22,750 nt of DNA from UMGS1002 sp050309735. GTDB taxonomy: Bacteria > Bacillota > Clostridia > Oscillospirales > CAG-272. Each line of letters begins with the position of its first letter. Position 1 is the first letter of the stretch. The notes beneath the pieces are model-generated. The model was not told the DNA's origin. It saw nothing but the letters and a program-made list of their open reading frames with translations, and made no database searches. Positions 6,942 through 14,889 of the stretch are shown here, in pieces. The stretch is taken from assembly GCA_050309735.1 (NCBI GenBank), contig JBNRMS010000069.1, positions 1-22,750 of the forward strand. The letters run 5' to 3'. Position numbers and translations under genes: made by a program.

Positions 6942-8225
6942 ATGGCAAAAGCGGTAGTAATGCCGAAGGCGGGAATCACCGTCGAGTCGTGCATTATCGG
7001 GGAATGGAAAAAGAAGCCGGGCGACACTGTCGCGCTCGGTGAGATACTATTTGATTATGAGACTGACAAGGCCTCTTTTGAGTGCGAATCGACCGAGGAG
7101 GGTGTTCTGCTCGAAATGTTTTTCGAGAATGGCGACGAAGTTCCGGTGCTGACGAATGTTTGCGCCATAGGTAAGCCGGGCGAGGATGTTACCTCGCTGC
7201 GCCCCGAAGGAGCAACGGCTCGCTCGGCATCGGTGACTACACCGGCGGCATCTGCTCCACCTCAGGCGCCGACTGCGCCGCCGACACCGGCTGCGCCGGC
7301 CGCTTCAGCGACGTTACCCGCAGCTCAGGCTGCCGCGGGCGGCGGCGAAATCTTTCGCATATCGCCTCGTGCCAGAGGGCTTGCCCAGAGGGCAGGCGTA
7401 GACCCGACCGGGGCAACGCCGAGCGGTCCGCTGGGGAGAGTGGTTGAGGCAGATATCCGCAGGATTATGAAAGAGGGTGTTTCGGCTAAAATTGATTCTG
7501 TCGCAGCCGCGCCGCCCGCACCGGCAACCGAATATGAGGACATAAAGTTCTCGGGCATACGTCGGGCTATTGCGAAATCAATGAAAGATTCACTCGAGAC
7601 GATGGCTCAGCTCACAAATCATCACAGCTTCGACGCGACAAGCATCGGGCGCTGCCGCGCCGAGTTTAAGGCGGCGGGCGGCGATCTTTCCGGGGTGACA
7701 CTTGGCGATATGGTGCTTTTTGCCGTGTCGCGCACGCTTAAAAACCACCCCGACCTCAACGCAATAATACTTGAGGATGGCATACTCAGAAGATATAGGA
7801 GCGTTAACTTATCAGTTGCGATTGACACGCCTCGCGGGCTTATCGTACCGGTTATTTTCGGAGCCGACAAAAAATCGCTTGTCCAAATCTCAAAAGAGGT
7901 CAAGGAGCTTGCGGCGGCGGCTCGGAGCGGGAGTATCAGTCCGGATCTGCTTCGCGGCGGCAGCTTTACAGTGTCAAACCTCGGAGCGCTCGGCGTTGAA
8001 TATTTCACGCCCGTGATAAATCCGCCTCAGACCGGGATTCTCGGCGTTTGCAATATCACCCAGCGCGTGCGCGAGAAAGAGGACGGTGCCTATGAATATT
8101 ATCCCGCGATGGGGCTGTCGCTGACATACGACCACAGAGCGGTTGACGGCGCGCCTGCGGCAAGGTTTGTCAAGGAACTGTCTGCAAATCTTGAGAGCTT
8201 CACCTCGCTGCTTGCAAAGGGATAA
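6942..8225 (+). CDS. 2-oxo acid dehydrogenase E2 (dihydrolipoamide acyltransferase)
   Basis: Core acyltransferase of a pyruvate, branched-chain or acetoin dehydrogenase-type complex, 427 residues, cytoplasmic. Domains in order: one lipoyl domain with the modifiable lysine K43 in 'YETDKASFE'; a proline/alanine-rich flexible linker (about residues 85-135); a peripheral-subunit-binding domain 'ISPRARGLAQRAGVDPTG' (about 138-178); and the catalytic domain ending with 'DHRAVDGAPAARFVKEL', where H398 and D402 are the expected active-site pair. I chose ATG 6942 because GGAGG lies 5 bases upstream; an in-frame ATG at 6930 would sit inside that ribosome binding site. Having a single lipoyl domain is common in Gram-positive and acetoin-type E2s. 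E3 follows after 9 bp. Sequence alone does not tell which 2-oxo acid is used. Confidence 0.93.
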   Translation: MAKAVVMPKAGITVESCIIGEWKKKPGDTVALGEILFDYETDKASFECESTEEGVLLEMFFENGDEVPVLTNVCAIGKPGEDVTSLRPEGATARSASVTTPAASAPPQAPTAPPTPAAPAASATLPAAQAAAGGGEIFRISPRARGLAQRAGVDPTGATPSGPLGRVVEADIRRIMKEGVSAKIDSVAAAPPAPATEYEDIKFSGIRRAIAKSMKDSLETMAQLTNHHSFDATSIGRCRAEFKAAGGDLSGVTLGDMVLFAVSRTLKNHPDLNAIILEDGILRRYRSVNLSVAIDTPRGLIVPVIFGADKKSLVQISKEVKELAAAARSGSISPDLLRGGSFTVSNLGALGVEYFTPVINPPQTGILGVCNITQRVREKEDGAYEYYPAMGLSLTYDHRAVDGAPAARFVKELSANLESFTSLLAKG

Positions 8226-8234
8226 GGTGTAAAA

Positions 8235-9605
8235 ATGCAAAAATATGATTTGATAGTTATAGGCGGGGGGCCGGGCGGATATCTGTGCGCCGAGCGCGCC
8301 GCCGAGGGCGGACTTAAAACCGCTTTGATTGAAAAACGTGCGCTCGGCGGCGTCTGCCTTAACGAGGGTTGCATCCCGACAAAAACCCTGCTTAATAGCG
8401 CCAAGCTCTATCGCCATGCTACCGAGAGCGCGGCGTTTGGTGTGAGCGTCAGCGGCGCGGCTTACGACCACGGGCGTGTAGTATCTCGCAAGAATAAGGT
8501 TGTTAAAACTCTTGTCGGCGGCGTCAGCTCGGCTCTGAGGGCGGCGGGAGTGAGCGTGATAAAGTCGAGCGCCAAGATTGTCGGGCGGGAGGACGGCGGC
8601 TTTGCGGTAGAGGACGCCGAGGGGAATAGGTATGTCGCCTCGCGTCTGTGTATCGCCACCGGTTCTGTAACCGCTCTGCCCCCGATCCCCGGGTTGAGAG
8701 AAGGGATGGCTTCGGGCTTTGTGATGACAAACCGCGAGATACTTGATATGCCCTCGCTGCCGCGTACGCTTACCGTTATCGGGGGGGGCGTTATCGGGCT
8801 TGAAATGGCAGCTTATTTCACCTCGGTCGGCGTCAAGGTCACAGTTATCGAAATGGCAGACAAAATAGCCGGCCAGACAGACCCCGAAATTTGCCGCGTG
8901 CTAACCGATGAGTACGAACCGAGGGGGATGGAGATCAAGCTCTCCTCGGCAGTCAAAGAGATAAGGAAAAACGCGCTTGTATATGAGGAGAGGGGTGTTG
9001 AGAAGACTTCTGAGTGCGAGGTCGTTCTGCTTGCCGCGGGGCGGCGCCCGGCGACCGAGGGAATAGGTCTTGACGTGCTGGGCATAGAGATGAACAGATC
9101 GGCCATTGTGACCGACTCTCACCTGTGCACGAATATTCCCGGCATATATGCCGTTGGTGACTGCAACGGGCGGCTTATGCTTGCCCACACAGCATACCGC
9201 GAGGCCGAGGTCGCCGTGGCACATATGCTCGGGCGGCGCGATGAGATGCGCTATGATAATATTGCGTCGGTTATCTACACAGATCCTGAAGTTGCCACGG
9301 TCGGTGAGAGCCTTGCGAGTGCCGAGGCGAAGGGGTTTGATGTAAAAGAGATTCGGGTACCGATGGTTTATTCGGGAAGATACGTTGCCGAGACAGAGGG
9401 CGGCGCGGGCTTCTGCAAGCTTGTATACGACACTCGGCGGGGGCGGCTTGTTGGGGTTCACATGGTAGGCCCCTATGCTTCCGAGCTTATTTACGGTGTC
9501 GCTCTGATGCTCGACACCGAACTGCCGGCCGAGCGACTGCAAAAGCTGGTTTTTCCGCATCCAACGGTGTCCGAGGTTATCCGCGAGGGTCTTTTTAAAC
9601 TATAA
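8235..9605 (+). CDS. lpd: Dihydrolipoyl dehydrogenase (E3)
   Basis: FAD-dependent disulfide oxidoreductase of 456 residues, the usual length, that reoxidises dihydrolipoyl groups on E2 with NAD+. The N-terminal FAD motif is 'IVIGGGPGGYLCAERAA'. The redox-active disulfide is C41/C46 in 'GGVCLNEGCIPTKTLL'. The NAD-binding motif 'VIGGGVIGLEMAAYF' and the second FAD motif 'NIPGIYAVGDCNG' follow. The C-terminal 'HPTVSE' supplies the His-Glu pair H442/E447 that serves as general base in the partner subunit. It carries no extra N-terminal lipoyl domain. It sits between E2 and E1, 9 bp and 27 bp from them, so the complex is made from one transcript. Confidence 0.95.
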   Translation: MQKYDLIVIGGGPGGYLCAERAAEGGLKTALIEKRALGGVCLNEGCIPTKTLLNSAKLYRHATESAAFGVSVSGAAYDHGRVVSRKNKVVKTLVGGVSSALRAAGVSVIKSSAKIVGREDGGFAVEDAEGNRYVASRLCIATGSVTALPPIPGLREGMASGFVMTNREILDMPSLPRTLTVIGGGVIGLEMAAYFTSVGVKVTVIEMADKIAGQTDPEICRVLTDEYEPRGMEIKLSSAVKEIRKNALVYEERGVEKTSECEVVLLAAGRRPATEGIGLDVLGIEMNRSAIVTDSHLCTNIPGIYAVGDCNGRLMLAHTAYREAEVAVAHMLGRRDEMRYDNIASVIYTDPEVATVGESLASAEAKGFDVKEIRVPMVYSGRYVAETEGGAGFCKLVYDTRRGRLVGVHMVGPYASELIYGVALMLDTELPAERLQKLVFPHPTVSEVIREGLFKL

Positions 9606-9632
9606 TTATTAATGTAAAGGAATAGAGGAAAA

Positions 9633-12104
9633 ATGCCAAAATCACTGTTTGTCGATCCCGCCGCCACCCGCGCGCCGGGCAAAATTACCTTCACCGACAT
9701 ACCTGTCAACCAATACAAGAGGACAATAGAAGACGAAAAATCCCGCTATTCAAATGAGGACTTTTTGCGCATATATCGCGATATCGCAATCTGTCGCGAG
9801 TTTGAGTCGATGCTAAACCAGATTAAAACGCAGAGCTCCTATAACGGCGTCTCGACCACATATCCCGGCCCCGCTCACCTTTCGATGGGGCAGGAGGCTG
9901 CCGCCGTCGGGCAGGCATACCTGCTCGGGATTGAGGATTTCACCTTTGGCTCACACCGCAGTCACAGCGAGATTCTTGCCAAATCTCTCTCGGCGATTCA
10001 CAAGCTGCCCGATGATGAGCTGCTAAAAATCATGGAAAACTTCATGGGCGGGAGAACTCTTATGGCAGTGGAGAAGCTTGGCAAGGCAGATTCTGTAAAG
10101 GAGCTTGCGATTAGATTTATACTTTACGGAACGCTCACCGAGATTTTCGCCCGCGAAAACGGCTTTCACATGGGACTTGGCGGCTCGATGCATGCCTTCT
10201 TCCTGCCCTTCGGCGTCTATCCGAACAATGCCATAGTCGGCGGCAGCGCCCCGATTGCCACAGGTGCGGCGCTCTATAAGAAATGCAATCGAAGGGAAGG
10301 CGTGGTCGTCTGCAATATCGGTGACGGTTCTCTCGGTTGCGGCCCGGTTTATGAGGCGATGAATTTTTCCGCGATGGATCAGTTCCGCACCCTCTGGGAG
10401 GGCGACATGAAGGGCGCTCTGCCGATTCTCTTCAATGTTTTTAACAACAGCTACGGAATGGGCGGTCAGACCCGCGGTGAGACGATGGCATATGATATGC
10501 TCGCTCGCCTGGGCGCAGGAATCACTCCTAATCAGATGCATGCCGAGCGGATAGACGGATACAATCCCCTTGCCGTTATCGACGCGATGGAGCGCAAGCT
10601 GGCGCTTCTTAGAGCAGGCGAGGGACCGGTGCTGCTCGACACCGTTACCTACCGCTATTCAGGTCACTCTACCTCCGACCAAAATGCTTACCGCTCAAAA
10701 GAGGAGCTTGACGCATGGCGCGAACATGACCCGATGATTACCTATCGCCGTGCGCTTGTCGACTCCAAGATTGCCCCGGACTCAAGATTCGACGATATAA
10801 TCGCAGAAACTGTTGAACGCATGACAATGATTTGTCGCCATGCCGACGACACGAGCGTCTCGCCCTACGCCGACTTTGCAGCAGACCCCGCCGTAGTTGA
10901 GCGGATAATGTTCTCGAATCAGCACCTCAGAAAGCTTGATGACCGCGCCCCCGATTTCACTCTGCCCAAGGAGGAGTGCTCGACCTACAAGAAGATAAAG
11001 GATAAAATCCGCACGCTTACCGATGCCGACGGCAAGCCCGTCAGCAAACTCAAAGCCTACAACCTGCGCGACGGAATCACCGAGTCGCTGATTGATAAGT
11101 ACTACGAGGATCCGACGCTGATTTCCTACGGCGAGGATGTGCGCGATTGGGGCGGCGCTTTTGCCGTTTACCGCGACCTGATGGAAGCTATCCCTCATCA
11201 TCGCCTTTTCAATGCCCCGATATCCGAGGCGGCGATAGTCGGCACCGCAGTCGGTTACGGGCTCTCGGGCGGTCGGGTTGTGGTCGAATTGATGTATGCC
11301 GACTTTATCGGTCGCTGCGGCGACGAGATATTCAACCAGCTCTCAAAATGGCAGGCTATGAGCGCCGGAATCCTTAAAATGCCGGTGGTTATTCGCGTGT
11401 CGGTTGGCTCAAAATACGGCGCGCAGCACTCGCAGGACTGGACAGCGCTCTGCGCCCATATACCCGGATTGAAGATATGCTTCCCGGCGACGCCCTACGA
11501 GGCCAGAGGGCTTATGACCGCCGCTCTTAATGGCACCGACCCGGTGGTCTTCTTCGAGAGTCAGCGTATCTACGACGTTGCCGAGCAATTCCACGAGGGC
11601 GGCGTTCCGGATGAACCCTATGAAATAAAGATTGGCGACACAAACACGATAAGGCGCGGCGACGATGTTACGATTATCACTGCCGGCGCAGTGCTCTATC
11701 GGGCGGTTAAGGCGGCCGACACACTTAAGGAAAAATACGGCATAAACGCAGAAATTATAAATCTGCACAGTCTTGTGCCGCTTGATTATACAAAGATAAT
11801 CGAGTCGGTCAAAAAAACCGGACGGGTTGTTCTCGTCTCGGACGCTTGCGCGCGCGGCTCTTTCCTGAACGACATCGCTCAGAATATCACAAGCCTTGCC
11901 TTTGATTGGCTCGACGCACCCGTTGCGGTAGTCGGCGCTCGAAACTGGATTACGCCACCCTTTGAATTCGACGAATTTTTCTTCCCGCAGGATAGTTGGA
12001 TAATCGACACAATCCATGAGAAGATTATGCCCCTGCCGGGACACTTCCCGCACAGCGCCACCACCGAGGGCGAGCAGATGAGAAGACTTGGCAAAGGAGT
12101 ATAA
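9633..12104 (+). CDS. Fused E1 alpha-beta thiamine-diphosphate 2-oxo acid dehydrogenase
   Basis: Single chain of 823 residues joining the E1 alpha-like half (about residues 30-440) to the beta-like half (about 475-823). It decarboxylates a 2-oxo acid (or cleaves acetoin) and reductively acylates the E2 lipoyl group. The alpha half has 'PGPAHLSMGQEAAAVGQ', 'GGSMHAF' and the thiamine-diphosphate motif starting at G230-D-G and ending at N271-N272. The beta half has 'ISYGEDV', the cofactor-contacting Glu in 'APISEAAIVGTAVGYGLSGG' and H599 in 'GAQHSQDW'. Unusually, the thiamine motif is about 12 residues longer than in canonical E1 alpha, and roughly 40 extra residues precede 'GGSMH'. The order E2-E3-E1 differs from the common E1-E2-E3. 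Last gene of the operon. Confidence 0.9.
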   Translation: MPKSLFVDPAATRAPGKITFTDIPVNQYKRTIEDEKSRYSNEDFLRIYRDIAICREFESMLNQIKTQSSYNGVSTTYPGPAHLSMGQEAAAVGQAYLLGIEDFTFGSHRSHSEILAKSLSAIHKLPDDELLKIMENFMGGRTLMAVEKLGKADSVKELAIRFILYGTLTEIFARENGFHMGLGGSMHAFFLPFGVYPNNAIVGGSAPIATGAALYKKCNRREGVVVCNIGDGSLGCGPVYEAMNFSAMDQFRTLWEGDMKGALPILFNVFNNSYGMGGQTRGETMAYDMLARLGAGITPNQMHAERIDGYNPLAVIDAMERKLALLRAGEGPVLLDTVTYRYSGHSTSDQNAYRSKEELDAWREHDPMITYRRALVDSKIAPDSRFDDIIAETVERMTMICRHADDTSVSPYADFAADPAVVERIMFSNQHLRKLDDRAPDFTLPKEECSTYKKIKDKIRTLTDADGKPVSKLKAYNLRDGITESLIDKYYEDPTLISYGEDVRDWGGAFAVYRDLMEAIPHHRLFNAPISEAAIVGTAVGYGLSGGRVVVELMYADFIGRCGDEIFNQLSKWQAMSAGILKMPVVIRVSVGSKYGAQHSQDWTALCAHIPGLKICFPATPYEARGLMTAALNGTDPVVFFESQRIYDVAEQFHEGGVPDEPYEIKIGDTNTIRRGDDVTIITAGAVLYRAVKAADTLKEKYGINAEIINLHSLVPLDYTKIIESVKKTGRVVLVSDACARGSFLNDIAQNITSLAFDWLDAPVAVVGARNWITPPFEFDEFFFPQDSWIIDTIHEKIMPLPGHFPHSATTEGEQMRRLGKGV

Positions 12105-12145
12105 TTTATATTAATACTATTCCCAATTAAAAAGTTAATGCTATA

Positions 12146-12237
12146 GGGGCGAGTTGTGTTCGCCCGCAACAGGTTCAACCGTATTGTCGTGCATACACAT
12201 ACGGCAAATGTCTTGTTGCGAACGGTCTTGACCGTTC
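12146..12237. repeat. Structured palindromic intergenic element (MITE-like)
   Basis: A compact series of nested inverted repeats follows the E1 gene: a hairpin at 12147-12152 with 12160-12165 (GGGCGA/TCGCCC), a long arm at 12165-12171 pairing with 12214-12220 and enclosing an inner CCGTAT/ATACGG pair, and a terminal hairpin at 12220-12227 with 12230-12237 (GAACGGTC/GACCGTTC). It starts with TAGGGGCGA, which resembles the 'TAGGGGCG...CGCCC' type of dispersed repeat I associate with clostridial genomes. No coding frame fits. The last hairpin may also end the operon transcript, although the T-run after it is poor. Confidence 0.5.
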
Positions 12238-12279
12238 CGCGCTTGTTTTCATATATTGTTTTTAATCGGTGTTTAGTAT

Positions 12280-12319
12280 AAAAAAGCACGGGGGTAACTT
12301 TTGCAGAAAAGTTACCCCC
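12280..12319 (-). terminator. Intrinsic terminator of the PAP2 gene
   Basis: A perfect 13-bp stem (12290-12302 with 12307-12319) with a 4-base loop. Read on the minus strand it is followed after four bases by T6. It lies 14 bp beyond the PAP2 stop codon. Its arm GGGGGTAACTT also occurs in the terminator at 13751-13799. Confidence 0.82.
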
Positions 12320-12333
12320 GGAAAACTTTTGAA

Positions 12334-13269
12334 TTATTCGGAAACGGTATTGCGCTTTCCGATCTGCTCAAAGAATCTAAAGGTCAGCGGCCAGAGAGCA
12401 ACGGCGAATACCACAATAGCTGCGTACCGAACAACATTAGCGAGAACCGCATCGGCGCCGAAAAGCACCGCGAAAAGAGCCTTCAATCCCGACTTGAGCA
12501 TAAGTGTTATCAAAAGCCCCGACAGAAGCTTGAGCGCCTGACCCGGCAGCGGGGCGCTCGGGTTGAATTTAATATATCTTTGTTCAATAGGGTATGCGAT
12601 ACAAACCCCCGCGACCATGCCTAGGAGCGACGCGGCGTTTTTTTGACCCTCGAAGAGGTTTGAGGCATCGATATCCTGTGGGAAGGCAAAAAAGTGTGAG
12701 TAGAGAAGGAAGGCCGCGGAGGAGACGAGCATCGCGCCGAAAAGGATATACATCGCCCCCGGGCGCCTGTCTATATACTTAAAAATCAGAATGAAAAGGG
12801 CAATGAGAAGGGCGGCGATCAGGGCGGCAACGCCGACATCGAGCGGCGTGTGAACCCCGAGATAGAGCCGAGAGAAGGGAACAAGTATTACCGCAAAAAG
12901 GCATAGAAGCCTTACCCACTTTCGCCTTGTGCTTATGCCTACAACACCGTATGTTCCGACGGCGTTCTGCGTATGCCCGCTCGGGAAGGAAAAGCCGGTG
13001 GCGCCGGCGCGGGCGCTCTCGACAATTCTGAAGTTTTGGTCGAGAACCCACGGGCGCTCGACACGACACGCGAGCTTGAGAAATTGGTTTGCTATCGTGC
13101 CGAAAAAGCCGACTGTCAGCACAAGATAACCCATGCGTTTGTCGACACACCAGAAGACAAGGAGCGCAAGAACGATAAAGCAGGTTTCCTCGCCGAGCCG
13201 GGTTATTATTGAGAATAGCGCGTCAAAGAAGGGGGTTCGCAGCCCCTCAAGAAAATAAAGAAAATCCAT
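12334..13269 (-). CDS. PAP2-family membrane phosphatase
   Basis: Membrane protein of 311 residues with the three PAP2 phosphatase motifs: K-x6-RP in 'KLACRVERPW', 'PSGH' in 'FSFPSGHTQNAVG', and 'SRLYLGVHTPLDV' with the catalytic histidine. Several hydrophobic segments flank these, and four or so more follow in the C-terminal half, giving a polytopic enzyme with its active site probably facing outside. Known relatives dephosphorylate lipid phosphates such as undecaprenyl pyrophosphate or phosphatidylglycerol phosphate. I chose ATG 13269 with GAGG 6 bases upstream; a GTG at 13281 is in frame, but GGGGAG would abut it too closely. It is monocistronic, with its own consensus promoter at 13390-13418 and terminator at 12280-12319. 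Confidence 0.9.
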   Translation of the reverse strand: MDFLYFLEGLRTPFFDALFSIITRLGEETCFIVLALLVFWCVDKRMGYLVLTVGFFGTIANQFLKLACRVERPWVLDQNFRIVESARAGATGFSFPSGHTQNAVGTYGVVGISTRRKWVRLLCLFAVILVPFSRLYLGVHTPLDVGVAALIAALLIALFILIFKYIDRRPGAMYILFGAMLVSSAAFLLYSHFFAFPQDIDASNLFEGQKNAASLLGMVAGVCIAYPIEQRYIKFNPSAPLPGQALKLLSGLLITLMLKSGLKALFAVLFGADAVLANVVRYAAIVVFAVALWPLTFRFFEQIGKRNTVSE

Positions 13270-13389
13270 ATGCAGCCTCACTCCCCTTCGTAATATCCGA
13301 CCCGTCCGTTTTTATGTTTTACCTCAAGCTCTTGCTTGTCTGGGTGTATTATGCCGCCCACTTTTCGCCTCGGGTAGATTTTTATGTTT

Positions 13390-13418
13390 ATTATAGCACC
13401 GGCAATAAATGTTGTCAA
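13390..13418 (-). promoter_or_regulatory. Consensus SigA promoter of the PAP2 gene
   Basis: On the minus strand TTGACA (13418-13413) and TATAAT (13395-13390) are 17 bp apart, a perfect match to consensus. The transcript would have a leader of about 110 bases before the PAP2 start. I could not assign that leader to a riboswitch class. A divergent promoter starts 14 bp away. Confidence 0.85.
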
Positions 13419-13432
13419 CCGCTGATGTAAGC

Positions 13433-13462
13433 TTGACAGTCGGTGGCTTTTTGTGGTATTAT
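13433..13462 (+). promoter_or_regulatory. Promoter of the 86-residue protein gene
   Basis: TTGACA at 13433-13438 and TATTAT at 13457-13462 with an 18-bp spacer, placed 32 bp before the start codon. It is divergent from the PAP2 promoter, with the two -35 boxes 14 bp apart. Confidence 0.7.
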
Positions 13463-13494
13463 TTCAGTATCAGTTAGAACAGAAGGAGACCGGA

Positions 13495-13755
13495 ATGAAA
13501 ATAAAGTGGAATATAAGCGCCGAGGACGGCGAGCATACCGTTGAATACAGGCGGTCGCCGCTCGGCATTGTCAGGGTGAGCATTGACGGGATCAGCTTTA
13601 AGCTCGGTTATATCAGCCGGTTTACAACACGAAACGAACCCTTTCGGGTGGGCGACAACCAGTGCATGCTAATGATAAAGCGGGGTGGAAAGGCCGAGGT
13701 TTCGGCATCCGATTGCGAGGTCGAACGTGTAAAGCTCAGCGCATCAAGTACATAA
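13495..13755 (+). CDS. Small beta-rich protein, FAIM1-like pattern
   Basis: Protein of 86 residues with no signal peptide or membrane segment. Alternating hydrophobic residues suggest mostly beta strands. The pattern 'W-x-I-x4-DG-x-H-x-V-E-Y', then 'V-x-V-x-IDG' and 'EPFRVGDNQCMLMIK', recalls the core of FAIM1 (Fas apoptotic inhibitory molecule) beta-sandwich proteins, which are known mainly from eukaryotes. This is a resemblance seen by eye and needs a profile search. AAGGAGA lies 7 bases before ATG 13495, and the gene has its own promoter, so it is probably real and monocistronic. An in-frame upstream extension to 13453 lacks a ribosome binding site. Confidence 0.75.
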   Translation: MKIKWNISAEDGEHTVEYRRSPLGIVRVSIDGISFKLGYISRFTTRNEPFRVGDNQCMLMIKRGGKAEVSASDCEVERVKLSASST

Positions 13756-13799
13756 AAAATAAAACATAGGGGGGTAACTTCTCACAGGAAGTTCCCCCC
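13751..13799 (-). terminator. Intrinsic terminator of the GAPDH gene
   Basis: A 12-bp stem (13769-13780 with 13788-13799, one bulged T at 13775). On the minus strand it is followed by a T-rich run opposite 13751-13766. It lies 19 bp beyond the GAPDH stop and converges with the small gene at 13495-13755. It shares the GGGGGTAACTT arm with the PAP2 terminator. Confidence 0.75.
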
Positions 13800-13818
13800 G
13801 GATATATTCAGTTCAAAA

Positions 13819-14835
13819 TTATTTAAGTTCTGCGAGATACTTAATTGTGCGCACCATCTGGCTGGTGTAGCTGTTCTCGTTGTCGTACCAGGCGACGACC
13901 TGAACCTGATAGGTATCATCGTCAATCTTTGTAGCCATGGTCTGTGTAGCATCGAAGAGCGAGCCGTAGGTGATTCCGATAATGTCGCTTGAGACAAGCG
14001 CTTCCTCGGTGTATCCGAAGGAGTCGGAGGATGCGGCCTTCATAGCGGCGTTAATCGTGTCGGCGGTGATATCCTTGCCCTTGACGACGGCGATAAGGAT
14101 TGTCGTCGAGCCGGTGCAGACAGGAACTCTCTGAGCCGAGCCGATCAGCTTCTTGTTAAGCTCGGGGATGACAAGACCGATAGCTTTGGCGGCGCCGGTG
14201 CTGTTCGGAACGATATTAACGGCGGCGGCGCGGGCGCGGCGGAGGTCACCCTTCGGGTGGGGGCCGTCAAGCGTCATCTGGTCGCCTGTGTAGGCGTGGA
14301 CGGTGGTCATGATACCGGACTGAATGGGAGCATAATCGTTAAGAGCCTTTGCCATCGGGGCAAGGCAGTTTGTGGTGCAGGAAGCTGCCGAGATAATGAC
14401 GTCATCCTTCGAGAGGATATTCTCGTTTACTCCGAAAACAACGGTTTTGAGGTCGTTGCCGGCGGGAGCGGATATGACAACCTTTTTGGCGCCCGCTTCA
14501 ATGTGAGCCTGAGACTTCTCTTTTGTTGTGTAGAAGCCTGTGCACTCAAGAACGACATCGACGTCATGCTTGCCCCAGGGGCAATTGGCGGCGTTTCTTT
14601 CGGCGTAGATTTTTATGGTTTTGCCGTCGACAGTGATACTGTCCTCACCGGCACTGACCTTGTCGGCAAGGGCGTATCTGCCCTGAGCCGAGTCATATTT
14701 AAGAAGGTGGGCGAGCATGGCGGGGCTGGTGAGGTCGTTGATGGCGACAATCTCATAACCCGGGGCGCCGAACATCTGTCTGAATGCGAGGCGACCGATA
14801 CGGCCGAAACCGTTAATAGCAACTTTTACTGACAT
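13819..14835 (-). CDS. gap: Glyceraldehyde-3-phosphate dehydrogenase
   Basis: Type I GAPDH of 338 residues, full length. It makes 1,3-bisphosphoglycerate from glyceraldehyde 3-phosphate with NAD+ and phosphate in glycolysis. The N-terminal 'KVAINGFGRIGRLAFRQ' binds NAD, and 'INDLTSPAMLAHLLKYDS' is the usual NAD-type region. The catalytic cysteine is in 'SAASCTTNCLAP'. 'TVHAYTGDQ', 'RRARAAAVNIVPNSTGAAKAIG' and the C-terminal 'WYDNENSYTSQMVRTIKYLAEL' are all intact. The start is ATG 14835 with GGAGG 9 bases upstream; the longer open frame runs into the promoter region. It stands alone, without the rest of the glycolytic operon (pgk, tpi) that often follows. Confidence 0.97.
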   Translation of the reverse strand: MSVKVAINGFGRIGRLAFRQMFGAPGYEIVAINDLTSPAMLAHLLKYDSAQGRYALADKVSAGEDSITVDGKTIKIYAERNAANCPWGKHDVDVVLECTGFYTTKEKSQAHIEAGAKKVVISAPAGNDLKTVVFGVNENILSKDDVIISAASCTTNCLAPMAKALNDYAPIQSGIMTTVHAYTGDQMTLDGPHPKGDLRRARAAAVNIVPNSTGAAKAIGLVIPELNKKLIGSAQRVPVCTGSTTILIAVVKGKDITADTINAAMKAASSDSFGYTEEALVSSDIIGITYGSLFDATQTMATKIDDDTYQVQVVAWYDNENSYTSQMVRTIKYLAELK

Positions 14836-14889
14836 GGGGTGTTCCTCCGTTTTATATAAATTTATTTTATCATGTTTATTATACGAAGC

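Noticed and set aside
6942..7330. Alanine/proline-rich run as a possible frameshift or low-quality stretch
   Set aside because: It is the normal flexible linker between the lipoyl and subunit-binding domains of an E2 protein, and the frame continues intact.
8901..9560. 219-codon minus-strand frame opposite the E3 gene
   Set aside because: Antisense to a complete dihydrolipoyl dehydrogenase, no start signal and no domain.
13283..13389. Possible riboswitch in the leader of the PAP2 gene
   Set aside because: The leader is about 110 bases and has some inverted matches, but no conserved core of a known class could be recognised.
14257..14832. 191-codon plus-strand frame opposite the GAPDH gene
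   Set aside because: A mirror frame of a highly conserved gene; its glycine- and valine-rich look comes from the complementary codons.
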